Assembly (NCBI GenBank): GCA_017456905.1
Contig: JAFTIL010000082.1
Location: 1-44,143, forward strand
Reading direction: 5' to 3'
DNA length: 44,143 bases
Origin: Clostridia bacterium
Lineage (GTDB): Bacteria; Bacillota; Clostridia; Oscillospirales; CAG-272
The translations under genes and the position numbers were made by a program. This document shows, piece after piece, positions 1-10,308 of this stretch. Every line of letters starts with the position of its first letter. Positions within the stretch are counted from its first letter, which is position 1. Below the pieces are notes generated by a model that was given only the letters and a program-made list of their open reading frames with translations, was not told where the DNA came from and made no database searches.

Positions 1-94
1 CAGGGTCAGGGGTGCTGTCGTTACAGGACACCAAAGCTACGGAAAGCAGCAGAAGGGCTGACAGCAAAAGCAGTGCAACGCGAGTGAATTTCAT
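1..94 (-). CDS. Lipoprotein, N-terminal part only (runs off the window)
   Basis: The minus strand encodes 31 residues from an ATG at 94 to the window edge. A Lys/Arg-poor start (MKFTR) leads into a leucine-rich membrane segment and then a lipobox LVSC with the lipidated cysteine at residue 25, followed by the polar start of a mature protein (NDSTPDP). This is a type II signal peptide, so the product is an extracytoplasmic lipoprotein. A good Shine-Dalgarno, AAAGGAG, precedes the ATG. A promoter lies at 128-156. The function cannot be told because the mature protein is outside the window. Confidence 0.8.
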   Translation of the reverse strand, partial: MKFTRVALLLLSALLLLSVALVSCNDSTPDP

Positions 95-127
95 GGGTTG
101 GCTCCTTTCAAGAGGGGAGTTTTTTAC

Positions 128-156
128 AGTATAGCACAGATCGTGGAATTTTGCAA
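128..156 (-). promoter_or_regulatory. Sigma-A promoter of the partial lipoprotein gene
   Basis: On the minus strand: TTGCAA (151-156), 17-bp spacer, TATACT (128-133), with an extended -10 TG. It lies 34 bp upstream of the ATG. The spacer end and -10 (GATCTGTGCTATA) are nearly identical to the galactokinase promoter at 43682-43710. Confidence 0.7.
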
Positions 157-233
157 GGGAATAGAAGGAAATTTTGGCAGAACTAAAGAAAAGCCGATCT
201 GCGGTATCAAATCGGCGGAATACTTTGGGGAGG

Positions 234-590
234 TTAATTAGATTTCTTTTTGAAAATAACTTCAAGACTTCCATCAACGAAGCCGGCGGTCACATATTCG
301 ATCCGATCGGGCAAAACAATTGTGCTATCAAGAGCCTTGCCGGCTAATTTGAGGAACTTTTCCAAAGCCTGTTCCCAATTCTTTGCGCAAAAATAATACA
401 AATTTTCATGGGAGGAGTAATATGTATCGCAGGCCCAATCCTCGTTTTCTTCATCATATGCAATAGAACCAACCAGTTGTGCCGAAAACCTGAATTTCCA
501 TTTTTCCTCATATAAGTTGAAATTCAGGGCAATGATATCAGACGGTAACTTGGCAATTTGAGGATTTACCCATTTTGAAAATCTTTTCAT
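234..590 (-). CDS. Small hypothetical protein, possibly immunity-protein-like
   Basis: An acidic, aromatic-rich 118-residue protein with no signal peptide or membrane segment, so probably cytoplasmic. It starts MKRFSKWVNP and contains LVGSIAYDEENEDWACD near its middle. That acidic-Trp-Ala-Cys-Asp pattern reminds me of small immunity-like proteins found in polymorphic-toxin loci, but I cannot name a family and no toxin gene is present here. The segment is more AT-rich than the neighbouring GH43 gene, which fits an accessory gene. The Shine-Dalgarno is GAGGGG upstream of the ATG at 590. It stands alone and diverges from the GH43 gene. The gap between them (591-726) holds only a weak TATAAT-like box for this gene. 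Confidence 0.65.
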   Translation of the reverse strand: MKRFSKWVNPQIAKLPSDIIALNFNLYEEKWKFRFSAQLVGSIAYDEENEDWACDTYYSSHENLYYFCAKNWEQALEKFLKLAGKALDSTIVLPDRIEYVTAGFVDGSLEVIFKKKSN

Positions 591-726
591 AATTTACCCC
601 TCTTTTTTCTTTGTTTAGAGTCAACAACTCTTAGGTTTATTATATCATACCCAACTAAATTTGTATAGCGTCATTTTCCCCAATTCTCCCGTTCCCATTT
701 TGTTTTTTTGCACAAAGCCCTGACGA

Positions 727-755
727 TTGACAAACCCGCTTCTCCATGTTATAAT
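727..755 (+). promoter_or_regulatory. Sigma-A promoter of the GH43 gene
   Basis: Consensus TTGACA (727-732), 17-bp spacer, TATAAT (750-755). Transcription would begin just at the start of the family A leader repeat at 762, so that repeat becomes the 5' untranslated region. Confidence 0.85.
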
Positions 756-761
756 GAGATC

Positions 762-816
762 GGTCGAATTTCAAAATGTATTTGTGCCGCCGCAGCGCGG
801 CAGAATGGAGATGATT
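762..816 (+). repeat. Family A leader repeat, copy 1 (hairpin plus RBS)
   Basis: A 55-bp leader between promoter and start codon. It contains GTCGAATTTCAAAATGTATTT, cut here into GTCGAATTTC and AAAATGTATTTG, then a hairpin TGCCGC/GCGGCA (785-790 with 797-802), then GAATGGAGAT, whose GGAG is the ribosome binding site. Two further copies occur at 16179-16233 (minus) and 25972-26025 (plus). The stem changes on both sides while the flanks are kept. Confidence 0.8.
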
Positions 817-2412
817 ATGCTCACCGCTCAAAATCCCGTCCTGCGGGGCTTCAACCCCGATCCCTCTATCTGTCGTGTGGGGGAGGACTACTATATCGCC
901 ACCTCCACCTTTCACTGGTTTCCCGGGGTAGAGCTGTACCACTCCCGCGATCTTGTGAACTGGGAGCAGCTCCCTGCCCCGCTGTCCCGCGTGTCCCAGC
1001 TTGACCTCAGGGGCAACCCCAACTCGGGCGGTATCTGGGCGCCCTGCCTCTCCTACTCGGGCGGGGTCTTTTATCTGATATATACCAACGTCAAAAACTT
1101 CCACGGCATCTACAAGGACACCCACAATTACCTTGTCACCGCAACGGATATCCGAGGCCCCTGGTCGGAGCCTGTCTACCTCAATTCCAGCGGCTTTGAC
1201 CCTTCCCTGTTCCACGATGACGACGGGCGCAAGTGGTTGGTGAACATGAAGTGGGATCCCCGTTTTGGCCGTCATCCCTTCGACGGGATTCTGTTGCAGG
1301 AATACTCCCCCGAAGAAAAAAAGCTCATCGGTGAGCCCGTCAACATCTTCAAGGGCACCGACGTGCGGGTGACCGAAGCGCCCCACCTCTACAAAATGAA
1401 CGGCTACTACTATCTCATGGTGGCCGAGGGGGGTACCTCCTATGCTCACGGCATTCAGATGGCTCGATCCAAGTCCATTACGGGACCCTATGAGGCTGAT
1501 CCTCAGCCCTTGCTCACCACCCGTCATGATCCCGACTATCCTCTCCAACGGGCGGGACACGGTTGTTTCGTAGATACACCCAACGGCGATCTGTATACCG
1601 TTTTCCTCTGCAGCCGTCCCTTGGACAGGCGGAGCATTTTGGGACGAGAGACGGGCATGGCACAGCTGATTTGGAGCGACGATGGATGGCTCCGCCTCAA
1701 GGACGGCGGTATTCTGCCGCCTCTGAGCTATGCGTCAAGCCTTCCCGAAGCTCCTGTCGAACCCGTCCCTGAGATGGATGTTTTTGACATGGACACCCTG
1801 CCGCCCCGCTACAAGACCCTGCGTCTGCCCTTCACCGAGCGGACGGGGTCGCTGACCGCCCGAAAGGGGTGGCTCAGGCTATACGGGCGTGAGGCCATCA
1901 CCTCCTGGAACGAGACCACCGTAGTGGCGCGGCGGTTGCAATCCCATCGCACCGAGAGCACGGTCAAGATGGACTTTTTCCCCACTGACTATCAGCACAT
2001 GGCGGGGCTTACCGTCATGTATGATTCCTACAATTTCTTTTATCTCCACGTTCTCGGCACCGATGACGGTGGACGGGAGTTGCGGATCATCTACCGTGAC
2101 AACAAGAATTTTTTCGATCCCTTGAACGGTGGGGCGGTGGCCTTGCCCAAGGACGGCTGTCTCTGGTTGCGTGCCGAAATGGATCGCACCGCCCTCGCGT
2201 TCTCCTACTCCTTGGACGGCGAGCGATTTATCCCCGTCGGAGGAGTGCTGGATTGCGCCAATCTATGCGACGAGCATTACGCCGCCATGAGTCACGAGGG
2301 CCACACGGGCACCTTCGTGGGCATGGCCTGTCAGGATCTTTCGGGGTGCGTCACGGGAGATGTCTGCTTTGCAGATTTTGAATGGATGGAATATCGGGAA
2401 ATAGACGGATAA
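817..2412 (+). CDS. Glycoside hydrolase family 43 beta-xylosidase / arabinofuranosidase
   Basis: Predicted to cleave terminal beta-xylosyl or alpha-arabinosyl units from xylo-oligosaccharides by inversion. The product has 531 residues, the usual size for GH43 enzymes with a C-terminal beta-sandwich. The N-terminal five-bladed propeller shows the expected acids: general base in FNPDPS (Asp15), pKa modulator in SGFDPS (Asp128) and general acid in VTEAPHLYK (Glu187). Residues from about 330 on form the C-terminal GH43_C2-type domain that closes the active site. No signal peptide is seen, so it acts in the cytoplasm on imported oligosaccharides. I chose the ATG at 817 because GGAG sits six bases upstream and the protein then begins just before the conserved NPVLRGFNPDPS. 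The longer reading frame from 727 only translates the leader repeat. It is monocistronic, ending at a terminator at 2418-2450. Confidence 0.93.
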   Translation: MLTAQNPVLRGFNPDPSICRVGEDYYIATSTFHWFPGVELYHSRDLVNWEQLPAPLSRVSQLDLRGNPNSGGIWAPCLSYSGGVFYLIYTNVKNFHGIYKDTHNYLVTATDIRGPWSEPVYLNSSGFDPSLFHDDDGRKWLVNMKWDPRFGRHPFDGILLQEYSPEEKKLIGEPVNIFKGTDVRVTEAPHLYKMNGYYYLMVAEGGTSYAHGIQMARSKSITGPYEADPQPLLTTRHDPDYPLQRAGHGCFVDTPNGDLYTVFLCSRPLDRRSILGRETGMAQLIWSDDGWLRLKDGGILPPLSYASSLPEAPVEPVPEMDVFDMDTLPPRYKTLRLPFTERTGSLTARKGWLRLYGREAITSWNETTVVARRLQSHRTESTVKMDFFPTDYQHMAGLTVMYDSYNFFYLHVLGTDDGGRELRIIYRDNKNFFDPLNGGAVALPKDGCLWLRAEMDRTALAFSYSLDGERFIPVGGVLDCANLCDEHYAAMSHEGHTGTFVGMACQDLSGCVTGDVCFADFEWMEYREIDG

Positions 2413-2417
2413 AACAG

Positions 2418-2450
2418 AAAACGCTGTGCTTTTTGATAGCACAGCGTTTT
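2418..2450 (+). terminator. Intrinsic terminator after GH43, probably bidirectional
   Basis: A perfect 13-bp stem (AAAACGCTGTGCT / AGCACAGCGTTTT) with a 7-nt loop. A and T runs on the two sides would serve GH43 on the plus strand and the converging minus-strand genes. Confidence 0.85.
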
Positions 2451-2456
2451 GATTTA

Positions 2457-2580
2457 TTATCCGAAAATAGCCTCATCCACTTCCCAAAGCGACGGGAAGA
2501 TAAACGCGGGCTTCTCCCCCTCGGGCAGCTCCATGGCTTCATCAAGGGTTCCCTCCCCTGTCAGGACGAGGATGGAAACA
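2457..2580 (-). pseudogene. Detached 3' fragment of a HAD phosphatase gene
   Basis: The minus strand reads DVSILVLTGEGTLDEAMELP and continues to EVDEAIFG and a stop codon. This is the last 40 or so residues of a HAD-IIA phosphatase, without a start codon or active site. Positions 2491-2575 match 3431-3515, inside the intact HAD gene, at 82 of 85 bases. The final codons differ more (SLWEVDEAIFG here, SLAEVNEAVFG there). The fragment begins directly where the 262-residue orphan gene ends, so the orphan is bracketed by direct repeats. Confidence 0.85.
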
Positions 2581-3369
2581 TCAATTCTCAGACAAAAAGT
2601 CATTGATAGACCCGATTATGTTGAAGTCGCCAATATAATTTTCAATGTCGGATAAAAACCGTTTCTTTTCATTTCCCGTTTTACATGAGTAATACGCGAG
2701 GATTCTTTCCGTCAGCTCGTGTAAACCAACCGAATCAAAGGTCTTTAACCTTTTCTCGACTGATTCCTTGTTTTTTTGAAGCAAAAGATCACGGATACCA
2801 CTGCCCAAGAGAACATCATACAGGTACAGGGCTTTCAGAGCCGAAGTGACCTTCCGACTCACGCGCGCACCGTAACGCTTGAGAGCGCAATTCTGCCAGA
2901 GTGCAAGAGCCGTATTCGTGATGGGCATTTTTGAAAGGGCATTCATCATGAAATCCTTTGCTTCATCAGGCTGACGCTCCAGCAGAGCACATACATTAGT
3001 TTTGATTCTGAAGTCGATCACGGTTCCCAAGCGGCCGTCAAAGGTGTCTGTCTCATAGACCGTTTCCAACAACCGAGTCCCATTCGCCAGGCATGTGAGG
3101 CCGTCCGCGATGAGACATGGGTCAAGGGTCAGAAGCAGATTGATCTCGATCAACCGCAACAGCACCGCCGAGTTGACCGCGGTTTCGGCACAGCTGTCAA
3201 ACCGAGCCGTATTGATGAAAGAACTATAGCTTTTTCGGTATTCATCCAGGAATCTCTCGGGATCCTCCCGGTACATGGATCTCAATAACGCGGGGTCGAA
3301 GACCTCTTGCGATAAATCTCCCCCGGGATGATCGGTGAGAATATTCGTAAACAATTGCTTGATCTTCAT
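2581..3369 (-). CDS. Hypothetical alpha-helical protein (262 aa), orphan between direct repeats
   Basis: I do not recognise this family. The product is soluble, rich in Leu, Ala, Glu and Lys, lacks a signal peptide and membrane segments, and looks entirely alpha-helical, perhaps a TPR-like solenoid. The N-terminus is MKIKQLFTNILTDHPGGDL and the C-terminus GSINDFLSEN. The Shine-Dalgarno is weak (AGGAATTG). It lies 27 bp downstream of the HAD phosphatase and is followed at once by a detached copy of that gene's 3' end. This arrangement suggests the gene was inserted at the end of the HAD gene with duplication of about 120 bp. Codon use is less GC-rich than in the HAD gene, consistent with a later arrival. 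Function unknown. Confidence 0.75.
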   Translation of the reverse strand: MKIKQLFTNILTDHPGGDLSQEVFDPALLRSMYREDPERFLDEYRKSYSSFINTARFDSCAETAVNSAVLLRLIEINLLLTLDPCLIADGLTCLANGTRLLETVYETDTFDGRLGTVIDFRIKTNVCALLERQPDEAKDFMMNALSKMPITNTALALWQNCALKRYGARVSRKVTSALKALYLYDVLLGSGIRDLLLQKNKESVEKRLKTFDSVGLHELTERILAYYSCKTGNEKKRFLSDIENYIGDFNIIGSINDFLSEN

Positions 3370-3396
3370 TGTTTCAATTCCTACAGTCCCGCGGGA

Positions 3397-4218
3397 TCAC
3401 CCAAACACCGCCTCGTTAACCTCTGCGAGGGACGGGAAGATGAACGCGGGCTTCTCCCCCTCGGGCAGCTCCATGGCTTCATCAAGGGTTCCCTCCCCTG
3501 TCAGGACAAGGACGGAGGTAACGCCGTTTTTCGCACCAAGGGCGATATCGGTGTAGAGGCGGTCGCCGAAGATGCAGGTCTTCTCGTGGGGGATCCCCGT
3601 GACCCGCTCGATCATCTCCACCACCTCGGGGTAGGGCTTGCCGAGGTAACGGGGGGTGACGCCCGTGGAGGCGGTGATGAGGGCGGCGATGGCGCCGCTG
3701 TCGGGCATAAATCCCGTATCGGTGGGGCAGTTGAAATCGGGGTGGGTGCAGAGATATGTGGCGCCGTTTCGGATGAGGCGGCAGCCGTCGTCCAGCTTTT
3801 CGTAGGTCAGCTCGGTGTCAAAGCTGGAGACCACCACGTCCACGGAGTCCTCCTTCCCCGTGGCGAGGCGGATGCCCCCCGCACGGAACTGGGACTCCAG
3901 CTGTTTCGTGCCGATGAGATAGACGGTCTGATCCTTGTGGTAGGTGTTGAGGTAGGCCACAGTTACGTCGGCGGAGGACATGATCTCGTCCGCCGTGGGG
4001 GAGAAGCCCAGGCGGATGAGCTTGTCCAGGTAGACGTCGGTGGAGCGGGAGGCGTTGTTGGTGAAAAACAGGACGCGCTTCCCTGCCGCACGAAGATTTT
4101 CAATGAAGCGGATGGCAAAGTCGAAGACGATCTTGCCGAGGTAAATGGTGCCGTCCATGTCGAAGACGTACAGCTCTTTATCCTTGAGAATCTGAACGGG
4201 GGGATTTTGATGAGTCAT
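3397..4218 (-). CDS. HAD-IIA family sugar phosphatase (NagD-like)
   Basis: Predicted cytoplasmic phosphatase of 273 residues acting on small phosphorylated metabolites such as sugar phosphates or phosphoglycolate. Motif I is VFDMDGTIYLG near residue 17, with the nucleophilic and acid/base aspartates. Motif II is FFTNNASRS. The motif IV region is FGDRLYTDIALGAKNG. The large cap between motifs II and III is the C2 type of the NagD / p-nitrophenyl phosphatase subfamily. I start at ATG 4218 because AAGGAAT lies just upstream; the frame runs further upstream only through a repeat region. Its 3' end is duplicated at 2457-2580. The true substrate cannot be read from sequence. Confidence 0.9.
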   Translation of the reverse strand: MTHQNPPVQILKDKELYVFDMDGTIYLGKIVFDFAIRFIENLRAAGKRVLFFTNNASRSTDVYLDKLIRLGFSPTADEIMSSADVTVAYLNTYHKDQTVYLIGTKQLESQFRAGGIRLATGKEDSVDVVVSSFDTELTYEKLDDGCRLIRNGATYLCTHPDFNCPTDTGFMPDSGAIAALITASTGVTPRYLGKPYPEVVEMIERVTGIPHEKTCIFGDRLYTDIALGAKNGVTSVLVLTGEGTLDEAMELPEGEKPAFIFPSLAEVNEAVFG

Positions 4219-4267
4219 ATGTATTCCTTTCTTTGGGAAGGTAAATCGTTGTTTGTAGGGGATTACG

Positions 4268-4301
4268 CCAAGGGAAACTTTTTGCAAAAAGTTTCCCTTG
4301 G
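4268..4301. repeat. 34-bp perfect palindrome
   Basis: Arms of 17 bp, CCAAGGGAAACTTTTTG and its exact complement, with no loop bases left over. It lies upstream of the HAD gene in the 317-bp gap 4219-4535. An RNA from either strand could form a strong A/U-rich hairpin. It may be a terminator-like or miniature mobile repeat; no open reading frame is linked to it. Confidence 0.8.
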
Positions 4302-4408
4302 AACCCTTCAAAAACCTCTAACGAAGAGGTAATTGCCGAGAAATCGAACAGGGACAAAAGAGAGAAAAGCTCTTGATTCGTCGAGGGATATTCGCATCAT
4401 AACGAGAA

Positions 4409-4540
4409 CCCCGTTTACCGCCCATGTGGGGCCCCTGCCCCACAAATATATCCCCATGCCCCCTCGCGGGATGTCGTACACATGGGATATACATCCCCGA
4501 GCAATGGCCGGCGGCACTGCCGCCTAAACAACAATTTATC
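4409..4540 (-). repeat. Family B intergenic repeat, copy 1
   Basis: Read on the minus strand it begins at the stop codon of the SGNH gene with GATAAATTGTTGTTT, then the hairpin GGCGGCAGTGCCGCC, then CTCGGGGATGT and ATCCCGCGAGGGGGC, and ends GGCGGTAAACGGGG. Relative to other copies it carries an extra GTGGGGC/GCCCCAC hairpin near its end. Other copies: 10187-10293, 10416-10518, 43744-43855. Confidence 0.8.
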
Positions 4541-5621
4541 TGCCGAATATATCTTCAAAAATCGGATCCAATGCTACGGCTACGCAAGCAAAGCCCAGGT
4601 CATTGGGGTGGCATCCGTCCACGCTGCCACCGTCGCCGCCGAAGATGGCAAAGATCTGCTCACCGTCCACAACGTAGACGTTTTCACCGCGGGATTTGGC
4701 GTTATTATACGTGGTCTTGACCACCTCGCGGCGGGCTCTTTCCTCGGCGTTGTAGCGGATGCCGGGGCGGGTGATGAAGATGACGGGGGTGCCGGGATGG
4801 GTGGCGCGGATATTCAGATACATAGTCTCGTGGGTAGCCGCCAGATGCTCCACCGTGGGGGCGTTGTGATCATAGGCAAAGACGAAGGCCGACATGGGCT
4901 GGGCCGCGATATAATCCGAGATCGCCTGCTCGCCCCGTGCGCTCCCGGAAAAGCCCAGGTTACGGAAATCCACGTTAAACTTGCGGGAGAGAATATTCGG
5001 ATAGTTGTTGCCCGGACGGGAGGCACAGCCGCCCTGGGTGATAGATGAGCCGTAATAGATCACGGGCGGGATATCTCGGTACGTGTCCGACGCTTCAATC
5101 ACCGCATCGGGATCCAAGCCAACCAAAAGCTCGTTGATCCCGCCGTAAAGGGGGAGATTGATGGTAATATCCTTCATACCCTCAGGGAGCCAGACCATGT
5201 TGGTATAGCCTTGATTTTCGGTCATACGGATGGCCGCGTCATTGCCGCCCTCGGTCATGCAGGAGGCATGATAGTGGTATTCATTTCCAACCTTCAGATA
5301 AACGTCCATGCCCGCCGTGCCCACCAGGGTCATGTGGGGCATCATCCCCACCCCCGAGATCACAGCCTTCAGCGCCATATAGCGAGCGGTGGTTTTAAAT
5401 CTCACGCGGCCGCCTGAGGTATGCAGGTACAGAAATCCTACGCCCTCGTTGGTGGCTCCTGCCACATCGGCAGGGATACGGTGGAAGGGCTTACCGTCAT
5501 GGGGATCGCAAAGCCCGTATATAGCAAAGGGTGCTGAGCGAACGTTATGAAAGCACACGGGTTGGTTGCAGACGGTTTCCACGGCTAAATTCTTGTCAAT
5601 TTCGGTAATGGATGCAGGCAT
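4536..5621 (-). CDS. SGNH/GDSL-family esterase or acylhydrolase
   Basis: A 361-residue protein with an N-terminal beta-sandwich domain (about 1-170) and a C-terminal SGNH hydrolase domain (about 175-361). Block I is YYGSSITQGG with the catalytic serine, block II contains NLGFSGSARGE, block III reads FAYDHNAPT (Asn replaced by an Asp-His-Asn arrangement), and block V is DGCHPNDLGF with the Asp-His pair. Such two-domain proteins often remove acetyl or other acyl groups from polysaccharides, which would suit the nearby GH43 and GH78 enzymes, but the substrate is inferred. No signal peptide is visible. AAGGAGG sits well before the ATG at 5621. Its promoter overlaps that of coaW, and a family B repeat begins at its stop codon. 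Confidence 0.82.
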   Translation of the reverse strand: MPASITEIDKNLAVETVCNQPVCFHNVRSAPFAIYGLCDPHDGKPFHRIPADVAGATNEGVGFLYLHTSGGRVRFKTTARYMALKAVISGVGMMPHMTLVGTAGMDVYLKVGNEYHYHASCMTEGGNDAAIRMTENQGYTNMVWLPEGMKDITINLPLYGGINELLVGLDPDAVIEASDTYRDIPPVIYYGSSITQGGCASRPGNNYPNILSRKFNVDFRNLGFSGSARGEQAISDYIAAQPMSAFVFAYDHNAPTVEHLAATHETMYLNIRATHPGTPVIFITRPGIRYNAEERARREVVKTTYNNAKSRGENVYVVDGEQIFAIFGGDGGSVDGCHPNDLGFACVAVALDPIFEDIFGR

Positions 5622-5696
5622 ATAGGCTTTTCCTCCTTGAATGACGAAGACTTATATTCGAAAATCACAAAAAAACTTGAAATTTTTGTTGAATAT

Positions 5697-5725
5697 AGTA
5701 TATCATATTCTTGATTTTTTTGCAA
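5697..5725 (-). promoter_or_regulatory. Sigma-A promoter of the SGNH gene
   Basis: Minus strand TTGCAA (5720-5725), 17-bp spacer, TATACT (5697-5702). The -35 box lies inside the spacer of the divergent coaW promoter, so both cannot be occupied together. Confidence 0.7.
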
Positions 5726-5739
5726 GAGTATGTTATAAT
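5711..5739 (+). promoter_or_regulatory. Sigma-A promoter of coaW-alaS
   Basis: TTGATT (5711-5716), 17-bp spacer, TATAAT (5734-5739), 50 bp upstream of the coaW start codon. It overlaps the divergent SGNH promoter. Confidence 0.75.
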
Positions 5740-5789
5740 ATTTTGGTATATGCGCAATTCCTTTTGAATTGCTGAAAGGAGTCTGACCT

Positions 5790-6671
5790 ATGGCGACCGA
5801 AAATACGGCTAATTTTAATGAACACGGCAGTGTTGTCATTGGCATCGACGTGGGTGGCAGTACCACCAAGATCGTAGGGTTTCGTCACGATACCGACGTT
5901 TCTACCCTCATGGAGCCTCTGTTCGTACGAGCGACCGATCCCATCACCTCTATCTACGGTGCGCTGGGACGCTTTACTTCTGAAAATCAACTTTCCCTTT
6001 CGGATATACGCCGCGTCATGATGACGGGGGTTGGTTCCTCCCACATGAACGGAGGCATCTACAACCTGGAGTGCCACACCGTTCCCGAGTTTTCAGGCGT
6101 GGGTCTGGGCGGTCTTTACCTCTCGGGACTTGACGAGGCTATCATCGTCAGCATGGGCACGGGTACGGCTTTGGTTCACGCCAAGCGAGAGGCTGACGGC
6201 AAGACCGCCATCAACTACCTCGGCGGTACGGGCGTAGGCGGCGGTACCCTTCTGGGTCTGACCAAAAAGATGCTGGGTGTGGATACCGTGGAGCACATTG
6301 AGCAGCTTTGCGAGGGCGGTGATCTCTCTAAGATCAACCTGACCATCCGCGACATCTCCAAGCAGCACGACCAGTTCCCCATCGGTGCTAATTTGACGGC
6401 GGCCAACTTCGGCAAGCTCTCGGATCTGGCAACCAGTAATGATATTGCCCTGGGACTTTGCAATATGGTGGCCGAGACCATCGCCATGGTGGCCATCTTT
6501 GCTGCCCGTGGTCACGGCATCAAAAACATCGTCCTCACGGGAAATCTCACAAACATCGCGCCTATCCGGGCGGTATTCGAAGGGCTGGGCGATTCCTTCG
6601 GCGTCAACTTCATCATCCCCGACAAGGCACAGTTCGGTACGGTCATCGGCGCGGCTTTGTACGGAGGATAA
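5790..6671 (+). CDS. coaW: Type II pantothenate kinase
   Basis: Catalyses ATP-dependent phosphorylation of pantothenate, the first step of coenzyme A synthesis, in the cytoplasm. The 293-residue protein has the actin-like ASKHA fold. The phosphate-1 loop is DVGGSTTK at 20-27. A glycine-rich GTGTALVHA and GGTGVGGGTLLGLT follow in the middle, and the adenosine motif region is IVLTGNLTN near residue 250. These match the eukaryote-like (Fumble) kinase of Firmicutes, which is usually not feedback-inhibited by CoA. GAAAGGAG precedes the ATG. It lies 77 bp upstream of alaS on the same strand and probably shares its transcript. Confidence 0.93.
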   Translation: MATENTANFNEHGSVVIGIDVGGSTTKIVGFRHDTDVSTLMEPLFVRATDPITSIYGALGRFTSENQLSLSDIRRVMMTGVGSSHMNGGIYNLECHTVPEFSGVGLGGLYLSGLDEAIIVSMGTGTALVHAKREADGKTAINYLGGTGVGGGTLLGLTKKMLGVDTVEHIEQLCEGGDLSKINLTIRDISKQHDQFPIGANLTAANFGKLSDLATSNDIALGLCNMVAETIAMVAIFAARGHGIKNIVLTGNLTNIAPIRAVFEGLGDSFGVNFIIPDKAQFGTVIGAALYGG

Positions 6672-6748
6672 CCCTCCAAGGATCTCCCTCCGGGAGAGGC
6701 TAACAAAGGAAAAACAATTATCAAACATAACAAGAAAGGCAACACATC

Positions 6749-9379
<2,631 letters not shown>

Positions 9380-9392
9380 TTTCAAAAAAAGC

Positions 9393-9430
9393 AATCCTCC
9401 GATGGGCCAACGCCCGTCGGAGGATTTTTT
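9393..9430 (+). terminator. Intrinsic terminator of alaS
   Basis: A 15-bp stem AATCCTCCGATGGGC / GCCCGTCGGAGGATT with a 4-nt loop and one G-U pair, followed by a T run. Confidence 0.9.
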
Positions 9431-9628
9431 ATTCCTTCAAAACACCGTTCCCTTTTTCGACATATACTGACAGTAAAAGCCATGGTCCACGGTCAGCCGC
9501 GCCCCGCTAAAATTTTCCTGTGAGAAAATTTCCCTTCGAGTGTTTAGCACGTGGGACTCTGCGGCAAAACTATCCTTGCTCCCTTTTGGGGAGGAACATG
9601 GAAACCAACGAAAGGAACGGTCACAGTC

Positions 9629-10189
9629 ATGATGTCCGCATCTTATCAGAACAACACATCTGCCACCGTACGCAGAGGAGATATATTCTACGCCGATCTC
9701 AGTCCCGTCGTGGGCTCTGAGCAAGGGGGACTGCGCCCTGTGCTCATCATTCAAAACGACGTGGGCAACCGCTACAGCCCTACGGTGATTGCCGCCGCCA
9801 TTACCTCCCGCATGGGAAAGACCAAGCTGCCTACGCATATCGACATCTACGCTGATCGCGTGGGACTTCAGAAGGACTCTGTGATCCTTTTGGAACAGAT
9901 CCGTACATTGGACAAACGCCGCCTCAGAGAAAAAATGGGACATTTGGACGACGAAGTCATGGAGGCGGTGAACAACGCTATTGCTGTCAGCTTTGGGCTT
10001 CACGAGGGCGTGCGAGAGCCCATGCAGGCACCTGCTAAGGAAGCCGATCGGGAGCCTGTCCGAGAGCCTGCAGGCAGTCGAGTGATTCATCCTCCCATTC
10101 ATGAGCCCAAGCCCGTCCCTGCCCGCGAGCGGGTAGCGGAAGAACAGCCTGCCGCCGTGGCCAAGAAAGGACATTCGATAGAAGGATAA
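9629..10189 (+). CDS. mazF: MazF/PemK-family endoribonuclease toxin with disordered C-terminal tail
   Basis: Predicted sequence-specific, ribosome-independent mRNA interferase of the EndoA/NdoA type. Residues 14-125 form the MazF SH3-like fold: [20 protein letters not shown], then RPVLIIQND with the catalytic Arg36, and AAAITSR with the catalytic Thr59. Residues 126-186 are an added tail rich in Pro, Glu, Arg and Ala that looks disordered; ordinary MazF is about 115 residues. No antitoxin gene is visible upstream; the 249-bp gap after alaS has only a short inverted repeat (AAATTTTC/GAAAATTT, 9510-9531). I start at ATG 9629 (an in-frame ATG follows at 9632) with AAAGGA upstream. A 40-codon frame at 9599-9720 with a better ribosome site overlaps it out of frame. 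Its stop codon lies in repeat B2. Confidence 0.88.
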   Translation: MMSASYQNNTSATVRRGDIFYADLSPVVGSEQGGLRPVLIIQNDVGNRYSPTVIAAAITSRMGKTKLPTHIDIYADRVGLQKDSVILLEQIRTLDKRRLREKMGHLDDEVMEAVNNAIAVSFGLHEGVREPMQAPAKEADREPVREPAGSRVIHPPIHEPKPVPARERVAEEQPAAVAKKGHSIEG

Positions 10190-10293
10190 ATTGTTGTTTG
10201 CCGCAGTGCGGCAGCCAATACCGGGGATGTTCACCCCATGCAAACAATCTCCCGCGAGGGGGCGTTGGTGCGGTAAATTTTTGTTTAGCGGAG
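10187..10293 (+). repeat. Family B intergenic repeat, copy 2
   Basis: Starts at the mazF stop codon with TAAATTGTTGTTT, followed by the hairpin GCCGCAGTGCGGC, CCGGGGATGTTCACCCCATG and CTCCCGCGAGGGGGCG, and ends CGGTAAATTTTTGTTTAGCG. It faces copy 3 (10416-10518) in inverted orientation across element C1. Confidence 0.85.
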
Positions 10294-10308
10294 GTTTAAT
10301 GAAAACCC

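Noticed and set aside
727-816. N-terminal extension of GH43
   Set aside because: It translates the promoter and leader repeat. The family begins at residue 817, where a good ribosome site exists.
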